Origin: an uncultured Clostridia bacterium
Lineage (GTDB): Bacteria; Bacillota; Clostridia; Oscillospirales; Oscillospiraceae
NCBI GenBank assembly: GCA_946006895.1
Contig: CAMFZO010000011.1
Location: forward strand, 1 to 19,608
Direction: 5' to 3'
Length of the DNA stretch: 19,608 nt
Positions 1 to 6,343 of the stretch are shown here, piece after piece. Both the position numbers and the translations under genes were made by a program. The notes beneath the pieces were generated by a model. The model saw only the letters and a list, made by a program, of their open reading frames with translations. It was not told where the DNA came from and made no database searches. Within the stretch, counting starts at the first letter, position 1, and each line of letters starts with the position of its first letter.

Positions 1-13
1 AAGCACGATGTGA

Positions 14-61
14 GTGTGCGCAGCACACGGGATTCTTGATGAAACTTTTTCATCAGGAATC
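14..61 (+). repeat. Pair of extragenic hairpins downstream of rny
   Basis: Two adjacent palindromes. The first is GTGTGC-gca-GCACAC (14-28), followed directly by GGGAT. The second runs from 31 to 61, with a 13-bp stem (one T-G pair) around the loop ACTTT. Neither is followed by a T-run on either strand, so they are not ordinary terminators. The first hairpin, including its GGGAT tail, recurs in inverted orientation in the rny leader (1880-1899). This suggests a REP-like repeat family rather than a one-off structure. The upstream edge is cut by the window start. Confidence 0.55.
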
Positions 62-90
62 AGTATCAGGCGACAGCAATGAATAAAAAT

Positions 91-105
91 CCGCTGCGAT
101 AGCGG
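91..105 (-). terminator. Possible second terminator behind rny
   Basis: Read on the minus strand this is a CCGCT-atcgc-AGCGG hairpin followed by ATTTTTATT. It lies about 30 nt beyond the primary rny terminator and could act as a backup. The stem is only 5 bp (about 6 with a flanking pair), so support is moderate. Confidence 0.4.
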
Positions 106-129
106 GTGCAAAAACAGACAGCGATACAG

Positions 130-159
130 AAAAGCCGGTCCCCGTAAGGACCGGCTTTT
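130..159 (-). terminator. rny intrinsic terminator
   Basis: An 8-bp GC-rich stem (GCCGGTCC 134-141 with GGACCGGC 148-155) is flanked by AAAA and TTTT, making it symmetric and possibly bidirectional. On the minus strand it starts about 15 nt after the rny stop codon and is followed by TTTTCTGT, the usual layout of a Rho-independent terminator. Confidence 0.8.
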
Positions 160-171
160 GTAGCCTTGCGG

Positions 172-1713
172 TTATTTCGCGTATTCCGTGGCCTTGGTCT
201 CGCGGATAACGTTGACCTTGATCTGTCCGGGATACTCCAGCTCGGACTCGATCTTGTGGGCCAGTTCCCGGGCCAGGATGACCATATTGTCCTCGGAAAC
301 CTCCTCGGGCTTGACCATGATACGGACCTCGCGGCCTGCCTGGATGGCAAAGGATTTCTCGACTCCGGGGTAAGAGCCGGTGAGCTCCTCCAGCTTTTCC
401 AGACGGCGGATATAATTCTCCACATTCTCGCGGCGGGCACCGGGACGTGCGGCGGAGATGGCGTCGGCAGCCTGGACCAGGCAGGCGATGACCGTCCGCG
501 GCTCCACGTCGTTGTGGTGGGCCTCAATGGCGTGGATAACGTCGGGAGATTCGTTGTATTTGCGGGCAAGCTCCACGCCCAACTGGACATGGCTGCCCTC
601 CATCTCGTGGTCAACGGACTTGCCCAGGTCATGCAGCAGGCCGGCGCGTTTGGCCAGCGCCACATCCACGCCCAGTTCCGATGCCAGCAGGCCGGAAATG
701 TGCGCCACCTCGATGGAATGATTCAGGACGTTCTGGCCGTAAGAGGTACGGTACTTCTGGCGGCCCAGGAGCTTGATCAGCTCGGGATGCAGGTTGTTGA
801 TGCCTGTCTCGAAGGTAGCCCGTTCGCCCTCCTGCTTGATGACGCGGTCCACCTCCTTGCGGGATTTTTCCACCAGGTCCTCGATGCGGGTGGGATGGAT
901 GCGTCCGTCAGCGATGAGTTTTTCCAGCGCGAGACGGGCGACCTCGCGGCGCACCGGGTCAAAGGACGAAACGGTGATGGCCTCCGGCGTGTCGTCGATG
1001 ATCAGATCGACGCCGGTGATGGATTCCAGGGTGCGGATGTTGCGGCCCTCACGGCCGATGATGCGGCCCTTCATCTCGTCATTGGGCAGCGGCACCACCG
1101 AGACCGTCGCCTCGGCGGCATGGTCGGCGGCGCAGCGCTGGATGGCGATGGAGATAATCTCCCGTGCCATGGTGTCGGCGTTTTCCTTGGTCTGGGCCTC
1201 GATCTCCTTGATCTTCAGTGCGGCCTCGTGACGGCAATCGTTTTCCAGGCTCTGCAGGAGCTGGTGCTTGGCCTCCTCCTGGGTCAGGCCGGAGATCTTT
1301 TCCAGCATTTCCAACTGGCTTTTCTTAATGAGGTTGACCTCCTCCTGGGTGGCGGCGACGGCTGCCTGACGCTTGTGCAGGTCCTCCTCCTTGCGCTCGA
1401 AGGCGTCCATTTTCTTATCCAGGGACTCTTCCTTCTGCTGCAGCCGGCGCTCCTGCTTCTGCAGGTCGGCGCGGCGTTCCTTGACTTCTTTTTCGTATTC
1501 GGTACGGTTTTTATGAATTTCTTCCTTGGCTTCCACCAGCATCTCGCGTTTCTTGTTCTCGCCGCCCTTGATGGCTTCGTTGATGATCCGCGTCGCCTCG
1601 GCCTCGGCGCTCTGGATCTCGCGCTCGGCCACCTTTTTACGGTAGGTCACGCCAATAAAGAAGAATAACAGTGCAGTAACGACTATAATGATAGCCCAAA
1701 TGTACCATTCCAT
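172..1713 (-). CDS. rny: Ribonuclease Y
   Basis: Membrane-anchored endoribonuclease that starts bulk mRNA decay in Gram-positive bacteria. The 513-residue product has the full family layout: an N-terminal transmembrane helix (about 4-22), a long charged coiled coil (about 28-180), a KH RNA-binding domain with the GxxG loop in GRIIGREGRN (217-226), and an HD phosphodiesterase domain with metal-binding His361-Asp362 (LLHDLGK) and the EAHHND segment near 398. The ATG at 1713 (MEWYIW) is preferred because it gives the normal family length; a GTG at 1728 directly abuts the GGAGG and is too close to be used. The GGAGG-to-ATG spacing of about 14 nt is long, so initiation may be modest. The gene has its own strong promoter and long leader, and a terminator right after the stop. 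Identification is secure from the domain order. Confidence 0.97.
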   Translation of the reverse strand: MEWYIWAIIIVVTALLFFFIGVTYRKKVAEREIQSAEAEATRIINEAIKGGENKKREMLVEAKEEIHKNRTEYEKEVKERRADLQKQERRLQQKEESLDKKMDAFERKEEDLHKRQAAVAATQEEVNLIKKSQLEMLEKISGLTQEEAKHQLLQSLENDCRHEAALKIKEIEAQTKENADTMAREIISIAIQRCAADHAAEATVSVVPLPNDEMKGRIIGREGRNIRTLESITGVDLIIDDTPEAITVSSFDPVRREVARLALEKLIADGRIHPTRIEDLVEKSRKEVDRVIKQEGERATFETGINNLHPELIKLLGRQKYRTSYGQNVLNHSIEVAHISGLLASELGVDVALAKRAGLLHDLGKSVDHEMEGSHVQLGVELARKYNESPDVIHAIEAHHNDVEPRTVIACLVQAADAISAARPGARRENVENYIRRLEKLEELTGSYPGVEKSFAIQAGREVRIMVKPEEVSEDNMVILARELAHKIESELEYPGQIKVNVIRETKATEYAK

Positions 1714-1985
1714 ATCCCGTGAATACACCTCCTGTTACAAAAAAATTGGGTCGTGTGGGAGCTTTTCGGCGCTCCCGAACCGGCATAACAGCCGGGAAGA
1801 AAAAGCAACGTCTGTCCGCGCTGCCCCAAAGCGCGGAAAGCGCATACCAATCCTACGCCCCGGCAACATTTGACCGGGGATCCCGTGCGCTACGCGCACT
1901 TGCAGCCTGCCGCAGGCACACTGCACCGTATCATGCCGAATCTCACAAATAGCCCTGGGGCTTTTTATGAAATTAGCATAATCCA
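1714..1985 (-). promoter_or_regulatory. Long structured 5' leader of rny
   Basis: From the expected transcription start (about 1985) to the rny start lie about 270 nt of transcript with many hairpins. In plus coordinates these are 1905-1917 (GCCTG/CAGGC), 1885-1899 (GTGCGC/GCGCAC), 1858-1879 (CCCCGG/CCGGGG), 1817-1837 (7-bp CCGCGCT/AGCGCGG), 1780-1795 (CCGGC/GCCGG) and 1757-1776 (GGGAGC/GCTCCC). A hairpin at 1806-1825 ends right before TTTTTCTT in the transcript and overlaps the 1817-1837 stem, so the two cannot form together. I match it to no known riboswitch class. No convincing reading frame with a ribosome binding site is present. Confidence 0.5.
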
Positions 1986-1991
1986 CCGTTT

Positions 1992-2020
1992 ATTGTACTG
2001 TCCAGACGGACGATTGTCAA
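1992..2020 (-). promoter_or_regulatory. Sigma-A promoter of rny
   Basis: On the minus strand: TTGACA (2015-2020), a 17-nt spacer, then TACAAT (1992-1997). This is a perfect -35 and a 5-of-6 -10 at ideal spacing. Transcription should begin near 1985. Confidence 0.85.
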
Positions 2021-2078
2021 GGAATTTTTACATAATTATGTCTACTGTCCTGTGCTGTGCTGCAGTTGGGAGAGAAAA

Positions 2079-2129
2079 AGCGACCGCATCCATCGGGTAA
2101 CGTGACCGTACCTTTTGAACGCGATCGCT
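2079..2129 (-). terminator. Citrate synthase terminator
   Basis: A 9-bp stem (2079-2087 with 2121-2129, one G-U pair) closes a 33-nt loop that holds a smaller GGTA/TACC hairpin. On the minus strand it is followed by TTTTTCT; on the plus strand by TGCTTTTTT. It lies about 25 nt after the citrate synthase stop and could work in both directions. The long loop makes it less canonical than the others here. Confidence 0.6.
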
Positions 2130-2154
2130 TGCTTTTTTGAAAAACACCGGGGTA

Positions 2155-3525
2155 TCAACGCTGATCGAGGGGGATATACTCCTTATGGCGGATGAGCGGC
2201 TTATAGGCAGGGCGGTAAATGCGGCCGCCGGTGAGGACCTCCTCCATGCGGTGGGCGCACCAGCCGGTGATACGCGCCACGGCGAACAGGGCGGTAAACA
2301 GGTCCTGCGGAATATCCAGCATCTGATAAATCAGGCCGGAATACATATCCACATTGGCGCACATGACCTTTTCATTGCCCGTCACCTCGGCAAAAACGCC
2401 GGGTGTGACCCGCTCGATGGCCTCCATAAGCTCCAGCTCGTCAAGCATATTCTTTTGCTCCGCCAGCTTTCGGGCACCCTTTTTCAGGATCACCGTCCGC
2501 GGGTCGGAAAGGGTGTAGACGGCATGACCCATGCCGTAGACCAGGCCCGTATGGTCGCTGACCTCGCCGCGCAGGATGCGCCTGACGTAGGCAGCCACTT
2601 CCCCGTCGTCGGTCCAGTCGCGGACGTTGGCCTTAATCTCCTCAAACTGCCGCAGGACCTGGCGGTTGGCGCCGCCGTGCTTCGGGCCCTTGAGGGAGCC
2701 GACCGCCGCCGCGATGGCGGAATAGGTGTCGGTGCCCGTTGAGGAAACGCAGCGGCAGGAGAAGGTGGAGTTGTTGCCGCCGCCGTGTTCCGCGTGGCAG
2801 ACCAGGCACAGGTCCAGCACCCGCGCCTCCTCCTGGGTATAGCTCTTGTCCGGGCGGATCATGCGGAGGAAGTTCTCCGCCGCCGACAGGGTCGGCTCCG
2901 GGCGGTGGAGGTAGAGGCTGTCATTTTCAAAATAATGGCGCTTGACCACGTAGGCGTAGGCCGCCATGATGGGGAACCGCGCCACCAGCTCGATGGACTG
3001 GCGCATCATGTTTTCCACGCTCAGATCATCGGGCGTGGGGTCGTAGGTATACAGGGACAGCACCGAACGGCCCAGCTTGTTCATGATGTCGCGGCAGGGG
3101 TTCTTGAGGATCGTGTCCTCAGTGAAGTTCTCCGGCAGTGCCGTGCTGTCATCCAGGAGGGAGCGGAACATCTCATACTGCTCCCGGTTGGGCAGGTGCC
3201 CGAACAGCAGCAGGTAGGCTACCTCCGTGAAGCCGAAGCGGTCCTCGCTGACATAGGCGTTCACCAGATCCGACAGGTCATAGCCGCGGTAGATCAGTCT
3301 GCCCTCCATGGGCTCCCGTTCGCCGTCCACCACGCGGTAGCCCAGAACGTTGCCGATCTTGGTGCAGCCGACCATAACGCCGGTGCCGTCATCGTTGCGC
3401 AGGCCGCGGTGGATGCTGCTGTTGCTGCGCGCTTCCTGTGCCAGGCTGTTATGAATCTTGTAATCCGCGCATAGATTGTGAAGGTAGTCCGCAAAGGTTG
3501 CCGACGGTACTGCCAGCTCTGCCAT
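2155..3525 (-). CDS. Citrate synthase
   Basis: Condenses acetyl-CoA and oxaloacetate to citrate in the cytoplasm, the entry to the (often partial) TCA pathway and to glutamate synthesis. The 456-residue protein carries the family signatures: CHAEHGGGN around the active-site His (243-251), GPKHGGAN with His283, GMGHAVY with His334, VDMYSG with the catalytic Asp393, and Arg418 in FAVARITGW. The usual GHRVY Arg of the E. coli enzyme is Ala here (GHAVY), which I believe is normal for this long clostridial subgroup but did not check. The start is the ATG at 3525, preceded by GGGGTG five bases upstream; a further upstream start would remove this site. A 2-methylcitrate synthase activity cannot be excluded from sequence. 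No TCA partner gene is adjacent, and the gene has its own promoter and terminator. Confidence 0.93.
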   Translation of the reverse strand: MAELAVPSATFADYLHNLCADYKIHNSLAQEARSNSSIHRGLRNDDGTGVMVGCTKIGNVLGYRVVDGEREPMEGRLIYRGYDLSDLVNAYVSEDRFGFTEVAYLLLFGHLPNREQYEMFRSLLDDSTALPENFTEDTILKNPCRDIMNKLGRSVLSLYTYDPTPDDLSVENMMRQSIELVARFPIMAAYAYVVKRHYFENDSLYLHRPEPTLSAAENFLRMIRPDKSYTQEEARVLDLCLVCHAEHGGGNNSTFSCRCVSSTGTDTYSAIAAAVGSLKGPKHGGANRQVLRQFEEIKANVRDWTDDGEVAAYVRRILRGEVSDHTGLVYGMGHAVYTLSDPRTVILKKGARKLAEQKNMLDELELMEAIERVTPGVFAEVTGNEKVMCANVDMYSGLIYQMLDIPQDLFTALFAVARITGWCAHRMEEVLTGGRIYRPAYKPLIRHKEYIPLDQR

Positions 3526-3553
3526 AATATCACCCCATCGGTAAATTTGCATT

Positions 3554-3582
3554 ATTATACCAAAAATTCACCCATCCGTCAA
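3554..3582 (-). promoter_or_regulatory. Sigma-A promoter of the citrate synthase gene
   Basis: On the minus strand: TTGACG (3577-3582), a 17-nt spacer and a perfect TATAAT (3554-3559), about 29 nt upstream of the start codon. It occupies most of the gap to the divergent spoIID-like gene, for which no clear promoter could be picked out. Confidence 0.88.
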
Positions 3583-3612
3583 GAAAAACTGCCCTTATTC
3601 AAGGAGGAACTT

Positions 3613-4653
3613 ATGAAACGCTTCTTTTTCTGTCTGTTTTGCGTCATCGCCCTGTGCTGTACGCCTTTTCTGCTCTTCCCAGAGGGGTCTGCCGCTCCCT
3701 TTTGGAAAGACATTATGTCAACCAAATCCGTGATCCCGTCGGACTCCGCTCAGGAAGCGGAAGCAGGCGTTCAGGACGTGGAGGCAACAGAGCCGACAGG
3801 GCTGCAAGCTGTCAGCCAGCCCTTTGACAGCGAAGTAGCTCTGCGGGTCCTTGTGGGCGGTGAGGTGACGGAAATGACTGTCTCGGACTATTTGGCGGGG
3901 ACCCTGGCGGCGGAAATGCCGTCGGACTTTCCCATGGAGGCACTGAAGGCCCAGGCCGTCGCCTCCCGGACCTTTGCCCTGAAGCAGGCGGAGGCGGGAA
4001 AGCACACGAACGCCGACGTCTGCACCGACTCGGCCTGCTGTCAGGGCTGGACGTCGGAGGTAAGCGCCGAGGCTATGGCGCGGTTTTCTCAGGCGGTGGC
4101 GGAAACGGACGGGCTGGTGGTGACCTACGGCGACAGCCTCATTGACGCCACCTTCTTCTCCTGCTCCGGCGGCAGAACAGAGGCGGCAGTGGCGGTCTGG
4201 GGCAGCGACATCCCCTATCTGCAGTCGGTGGAAAGCCCCGGTGAGGAGGACGCGCCCCGCTATCAGGAAACAGTCGTCCTGAACGCGGACTATTTTGCCG
4301 ACCTCCTGCGTGAGGTCTACCCGGAAATGAATCTCTCAGGGCCGCCCCGCGCCTGGTTCGGCCCCTTCACCCGGACGGATGGCGGCGGCATCGACACGGT
4401 GTTCATCGGCGGCGTCTGTGTAGAGGGCACGGCTCTGAGACATCTGTTTTCCCTCCGTTCAACGGACATCGACATCAGTGTGACGGAGGACAGCGTCCGG
4501 ATCACCACCACAGGCTTCGGCCACCGGGTGGGCATGAGCCAGTACGGGGCGCGAGCCATGGCAGAGGACAGTGCGGATTTTGAAGAGATCCTGCTGCATT
4601 ACTATTCGGGAACGGAAATAAAAAAACTGCTCTGCCAATCGGCAGAGCAGTGA
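3613..4653 (+). CDS. spoIID: SpoIID/LytB-domain protein (stage II sporulation protein D-like)
   Basis: SpoIID is the lytic transglycosylase that, with SpoIIP, remodels peptidoglycan during forespore engulfment. The 346-residue product starts with a short Lys/Arg tip and hydrophobic segment (about 3-22), a signal anchor. A variable linker is followed by the SpoIID domain (about 70-345): DYLAGTLAAEMP with the presumed catalytic Glu101, LKAQAVASRTFAL (111-123), a Cys-containing DVCTDSACCQGW stretch, FFSCSGG (182-188), and the terminal GHRVGMSQYGARAMA (304-318) with ILLHYYSGTEI. The ATG at 3613 follows a strong AAGGAGGAA; an upstream in-frame extension would lack the signal sequence at its N-terminus. 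It stands alone on the plus strand, divergent from citrate synthase and convergent with secG. It could be a paralogue (LytB-like) rather than the engulfment enzyme, since no spoIIQ or spoIIID lies beside it. Confidence 0.85.
   Translation: MKRFFFCLFCVIALCCTPFLLFPEGSAAPFWKDIMSTKSVIPSDSAQEAEAGVQDVEATEPTGLQAVSQPFDSEVALRVLVGGEVTEMTVSDYLAGTLAAEMPSDFPMEALKAQAVASRTFALKQAEAGKHTNADVCTDSACCQGWTSEVSAEAMARFSQAVAETDGLVVTYGDSLIDATFFSCSGGRTEAAVAVWGSDIPYLQSVESPGEEDAPRYQETVVLNADYFADLLREVYPEMNLSGPPRAWFGPFTRTDGGGIDTVFIGGVCVEGTALRHLFSLRSTDIDISVTEDSVRITTTGFGHRVGMSQYGARAMAEDSADFEEILLHYYSGTEIKKLLCQSAEQ
4627..4650 (-). terminator. secG terminator inside the spoIID-like coding end
   Basis: A perfect 10-bp stem (4627-4636 with 4641-4650) and a 4-nt loop. 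On the minus strand it starts 13 nt after the secG stop and is followed by TTTTTTTATTT. On the plus strand the same bases encode the last residues of the SpoIID-like protein (LLCQSAE), and the plus-strand downstream sequence is not T-rich. It therefore serves secG mainly. Confidence 0.85.
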
Positions 4654-4663
4654 TGATTTATCT

Positions 4664-4912
4664 TCAGGCTGCAGTATAGAGCATGGAGACAAAGAGTGTC
4701 AGCAGAACGAAAGCAGCGGCGACCCACTTGGTGATACGAGCCAGCTTGGCGTCCAGGGTAGCAGCCTTGTTCTTGCCCATGTAGGTGTCGGAAGAGCCGC
4801 CGGTCAGCGCGCTCATGCCGCCCTCCTTGCCGTTCTGAAACAGGACGATGACGGTCAGAGCGACGCAGGAGATGATCTGCATGATCAGAAGAATGATTTT
4901 CAAAGTATCCAT
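4664..4912 (-). CDS. secG: Preprotein translocase subunit SecG
   Basis: Small auxiliary membrane subunit of the SecYEG channel that helps SecA-driven export. The 82-residue protein has the SecG layout: transmembrane helix 1 (about 4-24), a cytoplasmic loop with the conserved VLFQNGKEGGMSALTGG motif (23-39) and a Gly/Ser-rich stretch, then transmembrane helix 2 (about 62-80). The ATG at 4912 is chosen because GGAGG sits six bases before it; an upstream alternative would add residues not seen in the family. It has its own promoter and terminator, and lies downstream of prfB in the same direction. Two heavily Sec-dependent surface proteins are encoded further right, but there is no operon link to them. 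Confidence 0.95.
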   Translation of the reverse strand: MDTLKIILLIMQIISCVALTVIVLFQNGKEGGMSALTGGSSDTYMGKNKAATLDAKLARITKWVAAAFVLLTLFVSMLYTAA

Positions 4913-4997
4913 TGTTACCTCCAAATTTGACCGCACTTACGGCAGGCGGCGCGCCGGGATGCAGTTCTTACGAACGAATATTTCCACAGTAATGATG

Positions 4998-5026
4998 ATA
5001 ATACCACAAAACCCCGATGATTTCAA
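4998..5026 (-). promoter_or_regulatory. Sigma-A promoter of secG
   Basis: On the minus strand: TTGAAA (5021-5026), 17-nt spacer, TATTAT (4998-5003). The transcript would have a leader of about 80 nt. It starts just 22 nt after the prfB stop, where no hairpin terminator was seen, so some prfB transcripts may read through into secG. Confidence 0.82.
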
Positions 5027-5047
5027 GCACTATTTTGGAAAAATCAA

Positions 5048-6169
5048 TTATTTTGTCGCCCAATTACCGGTGGCCTTGCAGGTCAGGTAGGCGTTGATGA
5101 AGCCGTCGATGTCGCCGTCCATGACCGCGTTGATATTGGTGCTCTCATAGCCCGTGCGGGTGTCCTTTGCCAGGGTGTAGGGCATGAAGACGTAGGAACG
5201 GATCTGGCTGCCCCATTCGATCTTTTGCTGGACGCCCTTGATGTCGGAGATCTTTTCCAGGTGCTCCCGCTCCTTGATCTCGATGAGCTTGGAGCGCAGC
5301 ATCCGCATACAGGTCTCGCGGTTCTGGAACTGGTCACGCTGGGTCTGACAGGAGACCACGATGCCCGTAGGCTTGTGGATCAGACGGACCGCAGAGGAGG
5401 TCTTGTTGATGTGCTGGCCGCCTGCGCCGGAGGAGCGGTAGACCTGCATCTCAATATCCTCCGGGCGGATCTCCACCTCCACATCGTCGGTAATCTCCGG
5501 GATGACCTCCACGGCAGAGAAGGAGGTGTGGCGGCGTCCGGCGGCGTCAAAGGGAGAAATGCGCACCAGACGGTGGACGCCGGCCTCCCCCTTGAGGAAG
5601 CCGAAGGCGTTCTCCCCCTCGATCATAATGTCGGCGGATTTCAGGCCGGCCTCGTCGCCGTCCAGATAGTCTAGGATCTTATAGGTGTAGCCATGAGCCT
5701 CGGCCCAACGGGTATACATACGGTAGAGCATATAGCACCAGTCCTGGGCCTCGGTACCGCCGGCGCCCGCGTGGAAGGACAGCAGGGCGTTGTTGCCGTC
5801 GTACTCGCCCGTCAGCAGGGTCTCCAGCCGTGCCTCCTCCATGGATGCCTCCAGGTGCTGATAGCCCTCGGTCAGCTCAGAGAGCATGGAGTCGTCATTT
5901 TCCTCCAGGGCCATTTCGCAGATGGTCATCAAATCATCCCAGGCGGCACACATAGCCTGGAATTTGTCCCGCTTGACCTCCAGGGTCTTGGTACGCATGA
6001 CGGCCTTTTGGGACCGGGCGGGATCGTCCCAGAAACCGGGCGACTCCGCCATGGCGTGGAGCCGTTCCAGCTCGTCCAGGAGGCTCTGGGGCAGAAATGC
6101 CTCCCGCAGCTCCTCCAGCTTGGGCTTCAGATCATTCAGTTTTACCTTATACTCTTCAAATTCGATCAT
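5048..6169 (-). CDS. prfB: Peptide chain release factor 2
   Basis: Recognises UGA and UAA stop codons on the ribosome and triggers peptide release. The 373-residue product contains the RF2-specific SPF anticodon-like tripeptide (205-207, in VRISPFDAAG) and the GGQ peptidyl-transferase motif (250-252, in GAGGQHINKTSSAV). The ATG at 6169 is preceded by GGAG at about 10 bases. Many prfB genes need a +1 programmed frameshift at an in-frame UGA near codon 25. Here the corresponding stretch (LREAFLPQSLLDELERL, codons about 21-37) reads straight through with no UGA, so RF2 autoregulation by frameshifting is absent. The gene has its own promoter; no clear terminator was seen before the secG promoter. 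Family assignment is secure. Confidence 0.96.
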   Translation of the reverse strand: MIEFEEYKVKLNDLKPKLEELREAFLPQSLLDELERLHAMAESPGFWDDPARSQKAVMRTKTLEVKRDKFQAMCAAWDDLMTICEMALEENDDSMLSELTEGYQHLEASMEEARLETLLTGEYDGNNALLSFHAGAGGTEAQDWCYMLYRMYTRWAEAHGYTYKILDYLDGDEAGLKSADIMIEGENAFGFLKGEAGVHRLVRISPFDAAGRRHTSFSAVEVIPEITDDVEVEIRPEDIEMQVYRSSGAGGQHINKTSSAVRLIHKPTGIVVSCQTQRDQFQNRETCMRMLRSKLIEIKEREHLEKISDIKGVQQKIEWGSQIRSYVFMPYTLAKDTRTGYESTNINAVMDGDIDGFINAYLTCKATGNWATK

Positions 6170-6202
6170 GATGCTTGCTCCGTTACAAAGATTTCCTGAT
6201 AT

Positions 6203-6231
6203 AGTATAACCGAATTTGTGCTTTCTGTAAA
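6203..6231 (-). promoter_or_regulatory. Sigma-A promoter of prfB
   Basis: On the minus strand: TTTACA (6226-6231), 17-nt spacer, TATACT (6203-6208), followed by a short leader of about 27 nt to the ATG. Confidence 0.83.
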
Positions 6232-6290
6232 GGGGCAAAAGTGATTCTTCCGCGTCAATGGCCCATCAAAGCACGGCCCGGGTAGAAAAG

Positions 6291-6320
6291 AGCGGCGTGG
6301 CTCCTTTGAGCCACGCCGCT
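6291..6320 (-). terminator. Terminator of the SLH-nucleotidase gene
   Basis: A perfect 13-bp GC-rich stem (6291-6303 with 6308-6320) and a 4-nt loop, followed on the minus strand by CTTTTCTAC. It begins 24 nt after the stop of the gene ending at 6344. It is one of the strongest hairpins in the window. Confidence 0.85.
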
Positions 6321-6343
6321 GAATTCAGTTTACAGACAGGGTC

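Noticed and set aside
31..61. 13-bp hairpin as an rny or upstream-gene terminator
   Set aside because: No T-run follows the stem on either strand, and a better terminator sits next to the rny stop.
166..1668. 500-codon plus-strand frame antisense to rny
   Set aside because: RNase Y on the minus strand is certain; the opposite frame has no start signals or recognisable family.
3478..3612. Upstream extension of the SpoIID-like protein
   Set aside because: It would bury the signal anchor 45 residues inside the protein, overlap the citrate synthase start and promoter, and ignore the AAGGAGGAA before the ATG at 3613.
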